Source: Methyloceanibacter sp.
Lineage (GTDB): Bacteria > Pseudomonadota > Alphaproteobacteria > Rhizobiales > Methyloligellaceae
Direction: 5' to 3'
DNA length: 64,000 bases
NCBI GenBank assembly: GCA_014380485.1
Contig: JACMJU010000019.1
Span: 1-64,000, forward strand
Positions 50,062 to 57,841 of the stretch are shown here, in pieces; the first letter of the stretch is position 1, and each line of letters opens with the position of its first letter. Under the pieces are notes generated by a model. It was not told the origin of the DNA, did no database searches, and saw only the letters and a program-made list of their open reading frames with translations. The translations under genes were made by a program, and so were the position numbers.

Positions 50062-51963
50062 TCACACGATAGGCGAAATGGGCTCGTTCTGCTCGCTGAG
50101 AGGATGCCCAGGAGAGGGATGCCCGGCATCGTGACCGTCAGTCCGATGCTCATTGTCTGGATGACCGGCCGTGGCCGGGGACTTGCCGTCATGGCCGTTG
50201 GCGTTCTTTCCCGCCACGCGGAGTTCGCGTGCTACGGCGGAGCGGGCGGCCTGGTTCTGCGTGTAGAGCTCCATATGCGCGCTATCTTCCTCGGCCACAG
50301 GGGTGAGGGCTTCGTCCATATAGAGCTTGGCTCGCGGGTCGGCCTCGACCTTGCGCACGATGCGTTTCAGATGCCGCCAGCGCCGCGCCACCATGACGAG
50401 CTTGCGGGCGATGTCGGCGGCGTAGCGGCCGTAGAACGCGAGCGGCGATTCGAGCGGCAGGCCTGAGCGCCGGTCGTGACGGTATTTGACGCGGAAGATG
50501 CCCCATTGCAGCGGATGCAGATTCTCGACCGGCACCGCGCTCGAGAACCAGAACAAGACCGGCATCAGAGACCGGATATTGATGCCGCTGGCATAAGCGC
50601 GCCGCACGATGGTCTCAAGGTGATCGTCGGTATAGAAATGGCCCCAGGCGGTGCGATAGGCCTCCTTCCACTCGGCTTCCGTCATCTTGGGATGGGCGGT
50701 GACGACGTGCTCGACATCGTATTTGTTCATGTCGGGGTCCATCCACACGCCCTTCTCAGACAGCACCTTGTGGTCCTCCGAGCCCGGTAGCGGGGTGAGG
50801 ATGAAAAATTCGAGCATGTCGAGCGGCAACTCTTTCTTGATGATCTCGAGGTCGTGCTTGATCGACTCGGGCGTGTCGTTCTCGAAGCCGAGAATGTAGC
50901 CGGCATAGGTCATGATGCCGACCCGTTTCCATTCGAGCAGCATCTTGCGGTATTCGGTGATCTTGTTCTGCCGTTTCTTGGCGGCGATCAGATTGGCGGG
51001 ATTGATGTTTTCGAGCCCGATGAACACGCGGGTGACGCCGGCGCGCCGCGATTTGTCGATGAAGTTCGGAATGCGGTGGCAGAGCGTATCGACCTGAATG
51101 CAGAAGCGGATGTCGAGGCCGTCCTCCTCGCGCAGCTTGATGAGCCGGTCGTAGATCGCTTCCCAGTCCTTGTTGCGGGCGAAATTGTCATCGGTAATGA
51201 AGAAGCGGTTGATCCCCTGCTCGCAATTCAAGCGGATGATCTGCTCGACCGAATTGGGAGAGCGGCAGCGCGACTTCCGGCCCTGCACATTGATGATGGT
51301 GCAGAAGGAGCACTGGAAGGGGCAGCCGCGGCCGGCGTCGAAGCTCGTCACATTGCCGATGGTGCGCCTGACAAAGTCGACCGGCAGGAAGGGCGGGGCG
51401 GCGATGTCGCCGATATCCGGCAGATGCTTCATGTGATCGTAGAGGGGTCGCAGTTCCCCTCGTGCGGCGTCGAGGATCACCTCGTCGAGGCCTTCCTCGG
51501 CCTCGCCCGCATAGATCGACACGCCGAGGCTTTGCGCCTCCTTGATGTCGTCCGGGAGTTCCTCAAGCATGGAGAGGCAGCCCGACACATGGAAGCCGCC
51601 AATCATCACTTGCACGCCGGCCGCACGCAAAGGCCGCGCAATGTCGACGGCGCGGGGGAATTCGTTCGACTGCGCGCCGACGATCCCGACCAGCCCTTGC
51701 CCGCCATTCTCGGCAATGCGGCGCGCGATCTCGCGCGGGCGCACACGGGTATTGGTCTCGTCCATGGCCATGACATCGATCGGCAGATCGGAGCCGAGCA
51801 ACTGCCGCTCGGCCGCGCCGAGGGCAAGGCTATAGACCGCGGCGAGCGAGTTCGACGGCATGGTCGAGCGCAGCCACTGCACGACATAGCCGTCATTGTC
51901 GTAGTGCGACGGCTTGATCAGGATGAGCTGAAAGCGCGGCGTTGATGTCGTTTTGCTGATCAT
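50062..51963 (-). CDS. B12-binding radical SAM protein
   Basis: 633 residues. The N-terminal cobalamin-binding domain (about 12-160) has VVQWLRSTMPSNSLAAVYSL, VDVMAMDETN-like region IDVMAMDETNTRV and VQVMIGGFHVSGCLSMLEEL. The radical SAM domain has the CxxxCxxC cluster motif as RGCPFQCSFCTIINVQGRKS (near residue 215), FFITDDNFARNKDWEAIYDR and VFIGLENINPANL. A 200-residue C-terminal part ends in a Gly/His/Asp-rich tail. Members with this plan include methylases and hopanoid or Mg-protoporphyrin cyclase relatives; the reaction here is unknown. GAGGG lies 5 bases before the ATG. Confidence 0.88.
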   Translation of the reverse strand: MISKTTSTPRFQLILIKPSHYDNDGYVVQWLRSTMPSNSLAAVYSLALGAAERQLLGSDLPIDVMAMDETNTRVRPREIARRIAENGGQGLVGIVGAQSNEFPRAVDIARPLRAAGVQVMIGGFHVSGCLSMLEELPDDIKEAQSLGVSIYAGEAEEGLDEVILDAARGELRPLYDHMKHLPDIGDIAAPPFLPVDFVRRTIGNVTSFDAGRGCPFQCSFCTIINVQGRKSRCRSPNSVEQIIRLNCEQGINRFFITDDNFARNKDWEAIYDRLIKLREEDGLDIRFCIQVDTLCHRIPNFIDKSRRAGVTRVFIGLENINPANLIAAKKRQNKITEYRKMLLEWKRVGIMTYAGYILGFENDTPESIKHDLEIIKKELPLDMLEFFILTPLPGSEDHKVLSEKGVWMDPDMNKYDVEHVVTAHPKMTEAEWKEAYRTAWGHFYTDDHLETIVRRAYASGINIRSLMPVLFWFSSAVPVENLHPLQWGIFRVKYRHDRRSGLPLESPLAFYGRYAADIARKLVMVARRWRHLKRIVRKVEADPRAKLYMDEALTPVAEEDSAHMELYTQNQAARSAVARELRVAGKNANGHDGKSPATAGHPDNEHRTDGHDAGHPSPGHPLSEQNEPISPIV

Positions 51964-52165
51964 CCCTCAAATCCCAAACGAGGCGATTGTCCCGGCGCGA
52001 AGGCTTAAAGGTGAGCGGGCACTTGCGCGCTACCCGTGAATGGCCCTTTGGCCCGTCCTTGATCGCGTTCGAAAGCCGGACGCAGAGCCCCCGAGCCCAT
52101 TTTTGCGCTGTTTCGCAGTGCTTTGATTCACTCAAACACATTATATCGCGGGGGTCCAATACGGA

Positions 52166-52568
52166 TTAGGGACCGACCTGGGCCGAGGGCGGATTTCCGC
52201 CGGATTGGCGCGCCCGGTCGAACTCGGCGATGTCCTTCGCCAGGAAGTAGTTGAGCATGGTGCGGATCGTCGCGATCACCGCGAGCTTCGAGATATCGTC
52301 CCAGGTGGGCGCGACCGCCGTGCGCACGAGATCGGCGGCGAGCGCAAATTCCAGCGCGAGCAAGATCCAGGTCGCGAATTTGAGCCAGATCTCCCCGGCC
52401 GATCATCTCGTCGGCGGTGCGGCTGAGCGCGGATCCCACCAATCCGGCCAGCGCCTGGATCGCGCCGTAGCTCACGACGAGAACGGCGGCCGCTTCGATG
52501 GCAAGGGCGACGAACCCTGCAATCTCCTTGAATTGCTCCTCGAGCCCTATGCCGGTTCCCCCCTTCAA
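52166..52568 (-). pseudogene. DUF1622 membrane protein gene with a frameshift
   Basis: The 5' part reads LEEQFKEIAGFVALAIEAAA and VLVVSYGAIQALAGLVGSAL, then loses the family pattern. The family continues in another frame as EIWLKFATWILLALEFALAA, DLVRTAVAPTWDDISKLAVI and TIRTMLNYFLAKDIAEF. Deleting one base from the CCCC run at 52393-52396 joins the two into a normal-length DUF1622 protein. It is therefore either a recent pseudogene or a sequencing error. A TTG at 52568 is the likely start. Confidence 0.72.
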
Positions 52569-52633
52569 GCCACCGTCAGATTGGCGCCAAGCAGCGGCCC
52601 GGTGCAAGCCGGATTTGCCGCCGAGGGTTCGGT

Positions 52634-54259
52634 TCACACCGTCTTCGCCATCTCGCGGAGCTTGAATTTCTGGATCTTGCCCGTCGAGGTCTTGGGCAGA
52701 TCGATGAACACGACATGGCGCGGGCATTTGTAGCGGGCGAGCTTCTCCTTGCACCAGGCAATGATCTCGTCTTCGGTGACTTGCGCGCCTGGCCGCGTCT
52801 CGACAAAAGCGCAGGGCGTCTCACCCCATTTGGTGTCGGGCTTGGCGACGACGGCGGCGGCCGCTACCGAGGGATGCTTGTAGAGCACGTCCTCGACCTC
52901 GATGGATGAGATGTTCTCCCCGCCCGATATGATGATGTCCTTTGACCGGTCCTTGAGCTGGATATAGCCGTCGGGGTGCATCACGCCGAGATCGCCGGAA
53001 TGGAACCAGCCGCCGGCGAACGTCTCGTCGGTGGCTTGTTTGTTGTTCAGATAGCCCTTCATCACGATATTGCCGCGGAACATGACCTCGCCCAGCGTCT
53101 CGCCGTCACGGGCGACCTCTTCCATGGTCTCGGGGTCCATCACCGCGAGACCTTCGAGAGCGTGATAGCGCACGCCCTGACGGATGCGCTTTTCGAGCCG
53201 CTGCTCGGGCGGAAGCTCGTCCCAGGCGGCGTGCCATTCATTCAGCGTGGCGGGACCATAGGTCTCGGTCAGGCCGTAGAGATGAGTGAGTTCGAACCCG
53301 GCCTCGTCCATTTTGGCGAGCACGGCGGCCGGCGGCGGGGCCGCGGCATGGCTGAAGGCGACGCGCTGGGGAAAAAGGCGCCGCTCGTCGTCGGTGGCGT
53401 TGAGCAAGGCCGACATGACGAAGGGGGCTCCGGAGAGATGCGACACCTTATGGTCGGCGATGGCGTCGTATATCGGCTTGGCCCGCATCGCGCGGAGGCA
53501 GACATGAGTCCCTGAGAGCAGCGAGATCGACCAGGGAAAGCACCAGCCATTGCAGTGGAACATCGGCAGCGTCCACAGATAGACCGGGTGCTGGCCCATG
53601 CCGGTCGCGAGCGCGTTGGCGTAGCACATGAGCGCCGCGCCGCGATGATGATAGACCACGCCCTTGGGGTTGCCAGTGGTGCCGCTGGTATAGTTGAGAG
53701 CGATCGCGTTCCATTCATCTTCCGGCATCGTCCATGCAAATTGGGGGTCGCCGGAGGCGACAAAATCCTCGTAATCGAGATTGCCCAGTCTCGTTCCTTC
53801 GACCCCGCATTCGAGGTCGCGGTAATCGATCACCAGCGGCTTCACCTTGGCCTGCTTGAGGGCTTCGGCGAGCACGGGGCCGAACTCGGTGTCGCCGATC
53901 AGGACCTTGGTGTTGGCGTGGTCGAGCATGAAGGCGACGGCGGACGCGTCCAGCCGGGTGTTGATGGCGTGCAGCACGGCGCCCACCATGGGCGCGCCGT
54001 AATGCGCCTCCAGCATTGCCGGGGTGTTGGCGAGCATGGCTGAAACGGTATCGCCCAGGCCGATCCCGCGCGCGGCGAGGGCGGAGGCAAGCTTGCGGCT
54101 CCGCGCGTAGAATTCCGCGTAGGTGGTGCGCGTCTTGCCGTGGATGATGGCGGCGTGGCCGGGGTGGACGCTTGCGGCGCGTTCCAAGAACACAAGCGGA
54201 GTCAACGGCTGGTAATTCGCCGGTGTCTTTTCGAGGCCGGTGTCATAAGGGTTGGCCAT
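52634..54259 (-). CDS. Acyl-CoA synthetase (AMP-forming), medium-chain / methylmercaptopropionate type
   Basis: 541 residues. Adenylate-forming motifs: LNYTSGTTGNPKGVVYHHRG (A3), FHCNGWCFPWSISLLSGTHV (A4), HLYGLTETYGPATLNEWHAA (A5), FHSGDLGVMHPDGYIQLKDR (A7), SKDIIISGGENISSIEVEDV (A8) and the catalytic Lys in PKTSTGKIQKFKLRE (A10). Close relatives act on medium-chain or short branched acids, or on 3-methylmercaptopropionate (DmdB). The acid cannot be deduced here and no pathway neighbours are adjacent. Confidence 0.92.
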   Translation of the reverse strand: MANPYDTGLEKTPANYQPLTPLVFLERAASVHPGHAAIIHGKTRTTYAEFYARSRKLASALAARGIGLGDTVSAMLANTPAMLEAHYGAPMVGAVLHAINTRLDASAVAFMLDHANTKVLIGDTEFGPVLAEALKQAKVKPLVIDYRDLECGVEGTRLGNLDYEDFVASGDPQFAWTMPEDEWNAIALNYTSGTTGNPKGVVYHHRGAALMCYANALATGMGQHPVYLWTLPMFHCNGWCFPWSISLLSGTHVCLRAMRAKPIYDAIADHKVSHLSGAPFVMSALLNATDDERRLFPQRVAFSHAAAPPPAAVLAKMDEAGFELTHLYGLTETYGPATLNEWHAAWDELPPEQRLEKRIRQGVRYHALEGLAVMDPETMEEVARDGETLGEVMFRGNIVMKGYLNNKQATDETFAGGWFHSGDLGVMHPDGYIQLKDRSKDIIISGGENISSIEVEDVLYKHPSVAAAAVVAKPDTKWGETPCAFVETRPGAQVTEDEIIAWCKEKLARYKCPRHVVFIDLPKTSTGKIQKFKLREMAKTV

Positions 54260-54430
54260 TCAACCATCCCCCGAGGCGCGTTTCCTTATCGCAGCCTAGC
54301 GAAGGGATAAGCCGATCGGCAATCGGAAACCGGAAAATCGAGGGAGGCTGGCGCGCCGCGAATAACCGTTAGCTGGCGCGGCCCCGAACCGATTTCGGCG
54401 CGCCTAACCCTCCCGCAGGGGATAGGCGGA

Positions 54431-55204
54431 CTATTCCGACGGGGCGTCGGTGCGCTTCAGGTCTTTCAGCTTGGCGAAGACGGACTCGATGTCGGGCGTC
54501 TCTTCCTCTTCGTCGGGCGCCGTCATGGCGGCGCGGGCCTCTTGCGCCAGCGCGGTGGCCATCGGCCGCTCGGGCTCGGGCTGAGGCTCCGGGGGCGGGG
54601 CGGTGGTCTCTTCGGTCGGCAACAACGTTCCGGCCTTGGGCGGCTCGGCCAGGCCCGCCTCTTTGCGCTCGCGCTCGAGCCGCGCCGCCGCCTTCTTCAC
54701 CTCGGCGTCGAGGTCGATCTGAGAACACAGCCCGAGCGTCACCGGGTCCTGGGCCTGGAGATTGGGCGAATTCCAGTGGCTCCGCTCGCGGATGGCGATG
54801 ATGGTCGGCTTGGTGGTGCCGACCAGCCGCATGATCTGCGAGTCCTTGAGCTCGGGATGGTTCTTCAACAGCCAGAGAATTGCGTTCGGCCGGTCCTGAC
54901 GACGCGACACCGGCGTGTAGCGCGGGCCGCGCTTGGTCTTCACCTCGGGCACCTCGACCTTGGGCTCGGAGAGCTTGAGCCGGTGCGAAGGGTTGAGCTC
55001 CGCCTTGGCAATCTCCTCGCGGGAGAGCTGTCCCGATGAGATCGGGTCCATGCCCTTGATGCCATGGGCCACGTCGCCGTCGGCGATGCCTTTGACCTCG
55101 AGCACGTGCAGCCCGCAGAACTCGGCGATCTGCTCGAAAGTGAGCGAGGTGTTGTCGACCAGCCAGACGGCGGTCGCTTTCGGCATCAGCGGGGTGCGGT
55201 CCAT
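54431..55204 (-). CDS. trcR: TrcR-type cell-cycle transcriptional regulator (DUF1013)
   Basis: 257 residues from the ATG at 55204 (MDRTPLMPKATAVWLVDNTS). The DUF1013 core is unmistakable: LTFEQIAEFCGLHVLEVKGI, ADGDVAHGIKGMDPISSGQL, EEIAKAELNPSHRLKLSEPK, RRQDRPNAILWLLKNHPELK and DSQIMRLVGTTKPTIIAIRE. Found only in alphaproteobacteria; in Caulobacter it is called TrcR and is linked to sigma-73 RNA polymerase and cell-cycle promoters. Two helix-turn-helix-like parts are visible. The acidic Pro-rich C-terminus (ATALAQEARAAMTAPDEEEE) varies among species. Confidence 0.93.
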   Translation of the reverse strand: MDRTPLMPKATAVWLVDNTSLTFEQIAEFCGLHVLEVKGIADGDVAHGIKGMDPISSGQLSREEIAKAELNPSHRLKLSEPKVEVPEVKTKRGPRYTPVSRRQDRPNAILWLLKNHPELKDSQIMRLVGTTKPTIIAIRERSHWNSPNLQAQDPVTLGLCSQIDLDAEVKKAAARLERERKEAGLAEPPKAGTLLPTEETTAPPPEPQPEPERPMATALAQEARAAMTAPDEEEETPDIESVFAKLKDLKRTDAPSE

Positions 55205-55364
55205 AGCTCCAAACCTTGAGGGGCGGCGCGGTCTTCCGCCCCTTCGGCGAAAGACGAAATCCGGGATCACATGAAGGGGAACGACATCTATATAGGGCGT
55301 GATCGTCTTTTAGGCAATTGTCGATTGGGGCTGTTGGGATCGAGACGCTCGAATCATGAGGCCG

Positions 55365-56372
55365 CTAGCGCACTTCCAGGACGATCTTGCCGATATGGCC
55401 GGGATCCTCGATCCGGCGGTGAGCGTCGGCGGCATCGACGAGGCTGAAGGTGGAGTCGATCACGGGCTTGAATTTTCCTTGGGCGATGAGCGGCCAGACA
55501 CGCTGCTCGACTCCTTTCGTCATGCGGGCCTTGGTCTCAGCGGTCTGGGCGCGGAGCGTCGAGCCGGTGAGGGTAAGCCGCCGCAGCATCAGCCGCATCA
55601 AATCGATCTCGACTTTGGAGCCTTTGAGGAAGGCGATCTGCACGATCCGGCCGTCCAGCGCGGCGGCGCGTAGATTGCGCTCGACATAGTCGCCGCCCAC
55701 CATGTCGAGAATGACATTGGCGCCCTCGCCCCCGGTCGCGACGCGCACGGCCTCGACGAAGTCTACGTCACGATAGTTGACGGCGCGCACGGCGCCGAGC
55801 GCCACTGCCGCCCGGGCCTTCTCGGCACTTCCCACCGTCACGATGACGCGGGCGCCGAGCGCGGCTCCGATCTGGATCGCCGTGGTTCCGATACCGCTCG
55901 TGCCGCCATGCACCAACAGCCATTCGCCGGGCTTGAGCGAAGCGCGCTCGAACACATTATGCCACACCGTGAACACGGTCTCGGGCAGGGCGGCGGCCTC
56001 GACCAGAGAGAGACCCGGCGGCACCGGCAGAGTGGTGTCTTCGGGCGCCACGGCGTATTCCGCATAGCCGCCGCCATTGACGAGGGCGCAGACGAGGTCG
56101 CCTTGCTTGAAGCGGGTTGCGCCCGGTCCAAGCCCCACGACCTTGCCGGCGACCTCGAGCCCAAGAAGATCGGACGCGCCCTTGGGCGCGGGGTAGAGAC
56201 CCTGACGCTGGAGCACGTCGGGACGGTTGATGCCGGCAGCGGCAACCTCGATCAGGACCTCGCCCGGACCGGGCTCGGGCACGGGCCTTGTCCCCGGCAC
56301 GAGCATCTCGGGACCGCCGGCGCCCTTGGCTTCGATCGCGGTCATGGTCTTTGGCAGCATCGCGCTCTTCAT
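55365..56372 (-). CDS. NADPH:quinone oxidoreductase, PIG3/QOR family
   Basis: About 335 residues; several start codons (TTG 56378, ATG 56372, ATG 56360) lie together. Medium-chain reductase without zinc ligands: EVLIEVAAAGINRPDVLQRQ, LYPAPKGASDLLGLEVAGKV, KQGDLVCALVNGGGYAEYAV, VFERASLKPGEWLLVHGGTS, GIGTTAIQIGAALGARVIVT and LDMVGGDYVERNLRAAALDG. It reduces quinones with NADPH, often with one-electron chemistry. It diverges from DUF1192. Confidence 0.92.
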   Translation of the reverse strand: MKSAMLPKTMTAIEAKGAGGPEMLVPGTRPVPEPGPGEVLIEVAAAGINRPDVLQRQGLYPAPKGASDLLGLEVAGKVVGLGPGATRFKQGDLVCALVNGGGYAEYAVAPEDTTLPVPPGLSLVEAAALPETVFTVWHNVFERASLKPGEWLLVHGGTSGIGTTAIQIGAALGARVIVTVGSAEKARAAVALGAVRAVNYRDVDFVEAVRVATGGEGANVILDMVGGDYVERNLRAAALDGRIVQIAFLKGSKVEIDLMRLMLRRLTLTGSTLRAQTAETKARMTKGVEQRVWPLIAQGKFKPVIDSTFSLVDAADAHRRIEDPGHIGKIVLEVR

Positions 56373-56432
56373 CCTCAAGGGTGATGACAGTTAGGGGATT
56401 AGCACGAGGTCGCATAGTGCTAGGATGCGCCC

Positions 56433-56624
56433 ATGGATCTCGACGATCTCCAGCCGGTCAAAAAGGCCAAGACCTACGAGCTTGGCCAAGAACTCAGCAA
56501 ACACTCGGTGGGCGATCTCGAAGCACTCATCGACGCGCTGAAGGCCGAGATCGCTCGCGTGGAACAAGCGCTTGGCGCCAAGCAATCGTCGAAGAGCGCT
56601 GCCGAGGCGGCGTTCAAGAGCTGA
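56433..56624 (+). CDS. DUF1192 small helical protein
   Basis: 63 residues. MDLDDLQPVKKAKTYELGQE and SVGDLEALIDALKAEIARVE match DUF1192, an alphaproteobacterial family of unknown function. A small-RNA candidate with its own terminator follows. Confidence 0.88.
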   Translation: MDLDDLQPVKKAKTYELGQELSKHSVGDLEALIDALKAEIARVEQALGAKQSSKSAAEAAFKS

Positions 56625-56699
56625 GGCGGCACCACGCGATCTTCATTTAGGTAAATCGCGGCTTAGCATTAACTCGTCCTTAGGAGTTTCGCGTTAGGG

Positions 56700-56796
56700 T
56701 TTCGGTCATCCAGTCCTCTGGATCTGAGTGGCTATCCACTCTGTTTGACGCCTCCCTGTTAACTTCCTGAGCCGCCGCATGGCGGCTCTTTTTTTT
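56700..56796 (+). ncRNA. Candidate small RNA with strong terminator, between DUF1192 and DUF1465
   Basis: Two hairpins, ATCCAG-TCCT-CTGGAT (56708-56723) and GAGTGG-CTAT-CCACTC (56726-56741), precede an unpaired TGTTTGACGCCTCCCTG plus TTAACTTCC stretch (56742-56767). A perfect terminator follows: GAGCCGCC-GCAT-GGCGGCTC (56769-56788) and eight T. The CCTCCC linker resembles an anti-Shine-Dalgarno seed, as in trans-acting rhizobial small RNAs. It could also be the 3' UTR of DUF1192, 145 bases upstream. The 5' end is a guess. Confidence 0.55.
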
Positions 56797-56896
56797 GCCC
56801 GATTCAGTCGCTTTAACCTTTGCGGTTGGAAGGCGACGCGTCGGCTTCCGCATGGCATACTATGCCGCCGGGCTCGGGCGTAGACGGGAGTGGGCG

Positions 56897-57436
56897 ATGG
56901 CGGGGAGATCGAAGAGCGGCGACCGCGACGATAACGTTACGATCTCATTCGGCGCAAAATTCGCGCGCTCGGATCAATTTAAATCGGTTTTTCGCGAAGG
57001 CATGGCGCTGGTCGAGGCGGCGGCGACCTATCTCGACGGCGATGGCCGAAAAGAAGCGCGCAAGCTCAGACCGCCTCATTCGCTCGCTTACGCCACCGAA
57101 AGCATGAGGCTCACCACACGGTTAATGCAGCTTGCCTCTTGGCTCCTGATCCGCCGCGCCGTCAGCGAGGGCGAGCTCACACCCGAGCAGGCGGTCGAGG
57201 AGCAGCGCAAGATCAAGCTGCCGGTCATCGGCAGCGAGCAGCTGAGAGGCGAGCTTGGATCCTTGCCGCCCCGCTTGCGCGAGCTGATCGAACAAAGCGT
57301 CAAGCTTCAGGAGCGGGTGATCCGGCTCGATCAGATGCTCGGCCATGAATTGTTGCCGGCGGCCGGGGGCGCCGACCACCCGCTCAAGACGCAGCTCTCG
57401 CGTTTGCGGGCGGCCTTCGGCAAAGAATCCGAATAG
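56897..57436 (+). CDS. DUF1465 protein
   Basis: 179 residues from the ATG at 56897, preceded by GGGAG. The DUF1465 pattern is present: FREGMALVEAAATYLDGDGR, LAYATESMRLTTRLMQLASW, LLIRRAVSEGELTPEQAVEE and ELIEQSVKLQERVIRLDQML. It is a helical alphaproteobacterial protein; relatives have been linked to USP-type proteins in early fruiting of sphingomonads, with no known activity. It follows the RNA terminator at 56796 and converges on rpmE. Confidence 0.88.
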   Translation: MAGRSKSGDRDDNVTISFGAKFARSDQFKSVFREGMALVEAAATYLDGDGRKEARKLRPPHSLAYATESMRLTTRLMQLASWLLIRRAVSEGELTPEQAVEEQRKIKLPVIGSEQLRGELGSLPPRLRELIEQSVKLQERVIRLDQMLGHELLPAAGGADHPLKTQLSRLRAAFGKESE

Positions 57437-57457
57437 CCACTCCGGCCGCTCAGCACG

Positions 57458-57679
57458 CTATTTGAGGAAACCCTCGTATTTCCGCTTGAAGCGGGTGAGC
57501 CGTCCGCCGCGATCGATGAGATGCTGGCCGCCGCCGGTCCAGGCCGGATGGGTCTTTGAATCGATGTCGAGCTTGAGCGTATCGTTCTCGGCCCCATAGG
57601 TCGAATAGGTCACGAACTCGGTGCCGTCGGTCATCACCACTTTGATGCGGTGGTAGTCCGGATGGATGTCCTTCTTCAT
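57458..57679 (-). CDS. rpmE: 50S ribosomal protein L31, Cys-free type
   Basis: 73 residues. [40 protein letters not shown] and [13 protein letters not shown]. The zinc-binding Cys residues of classic L31 are absent, as is usual for alphaproteobacterial L31. Confidence 0.95.
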   Translation of the reverse strand: MKKDIHPDYHRIKVVMTDGTEFVTYSTYGAENDTLKLDIDSKTHPAWTGGGQHLIDRGGRLTRFKRKYEGFLK

Positions 57680-57841
57680 GGCTTGGGCCTTCGCAAATCG
57701 GCGGCTTTGGTTGAGCGGAGCCTATAACGGAACTTCCCAGGGGCTGCAAGACTGCGCCGGAAAGGCGCCAAACGGCCCCTTTCCGCCGGGCGCTTCCACC
57801 CTTAAAGTCTGACCCTTACAACGAAGCTGGGCCCAATCTTC

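Noticed and set aside
52205-52733. Plus-strand frames over the DUF1622 and acyl-CoA synthetase 3' region
   Set aside because: They have no family similarity, while the minus strand shows DUF1622 and the A10 motif of the synthetase.
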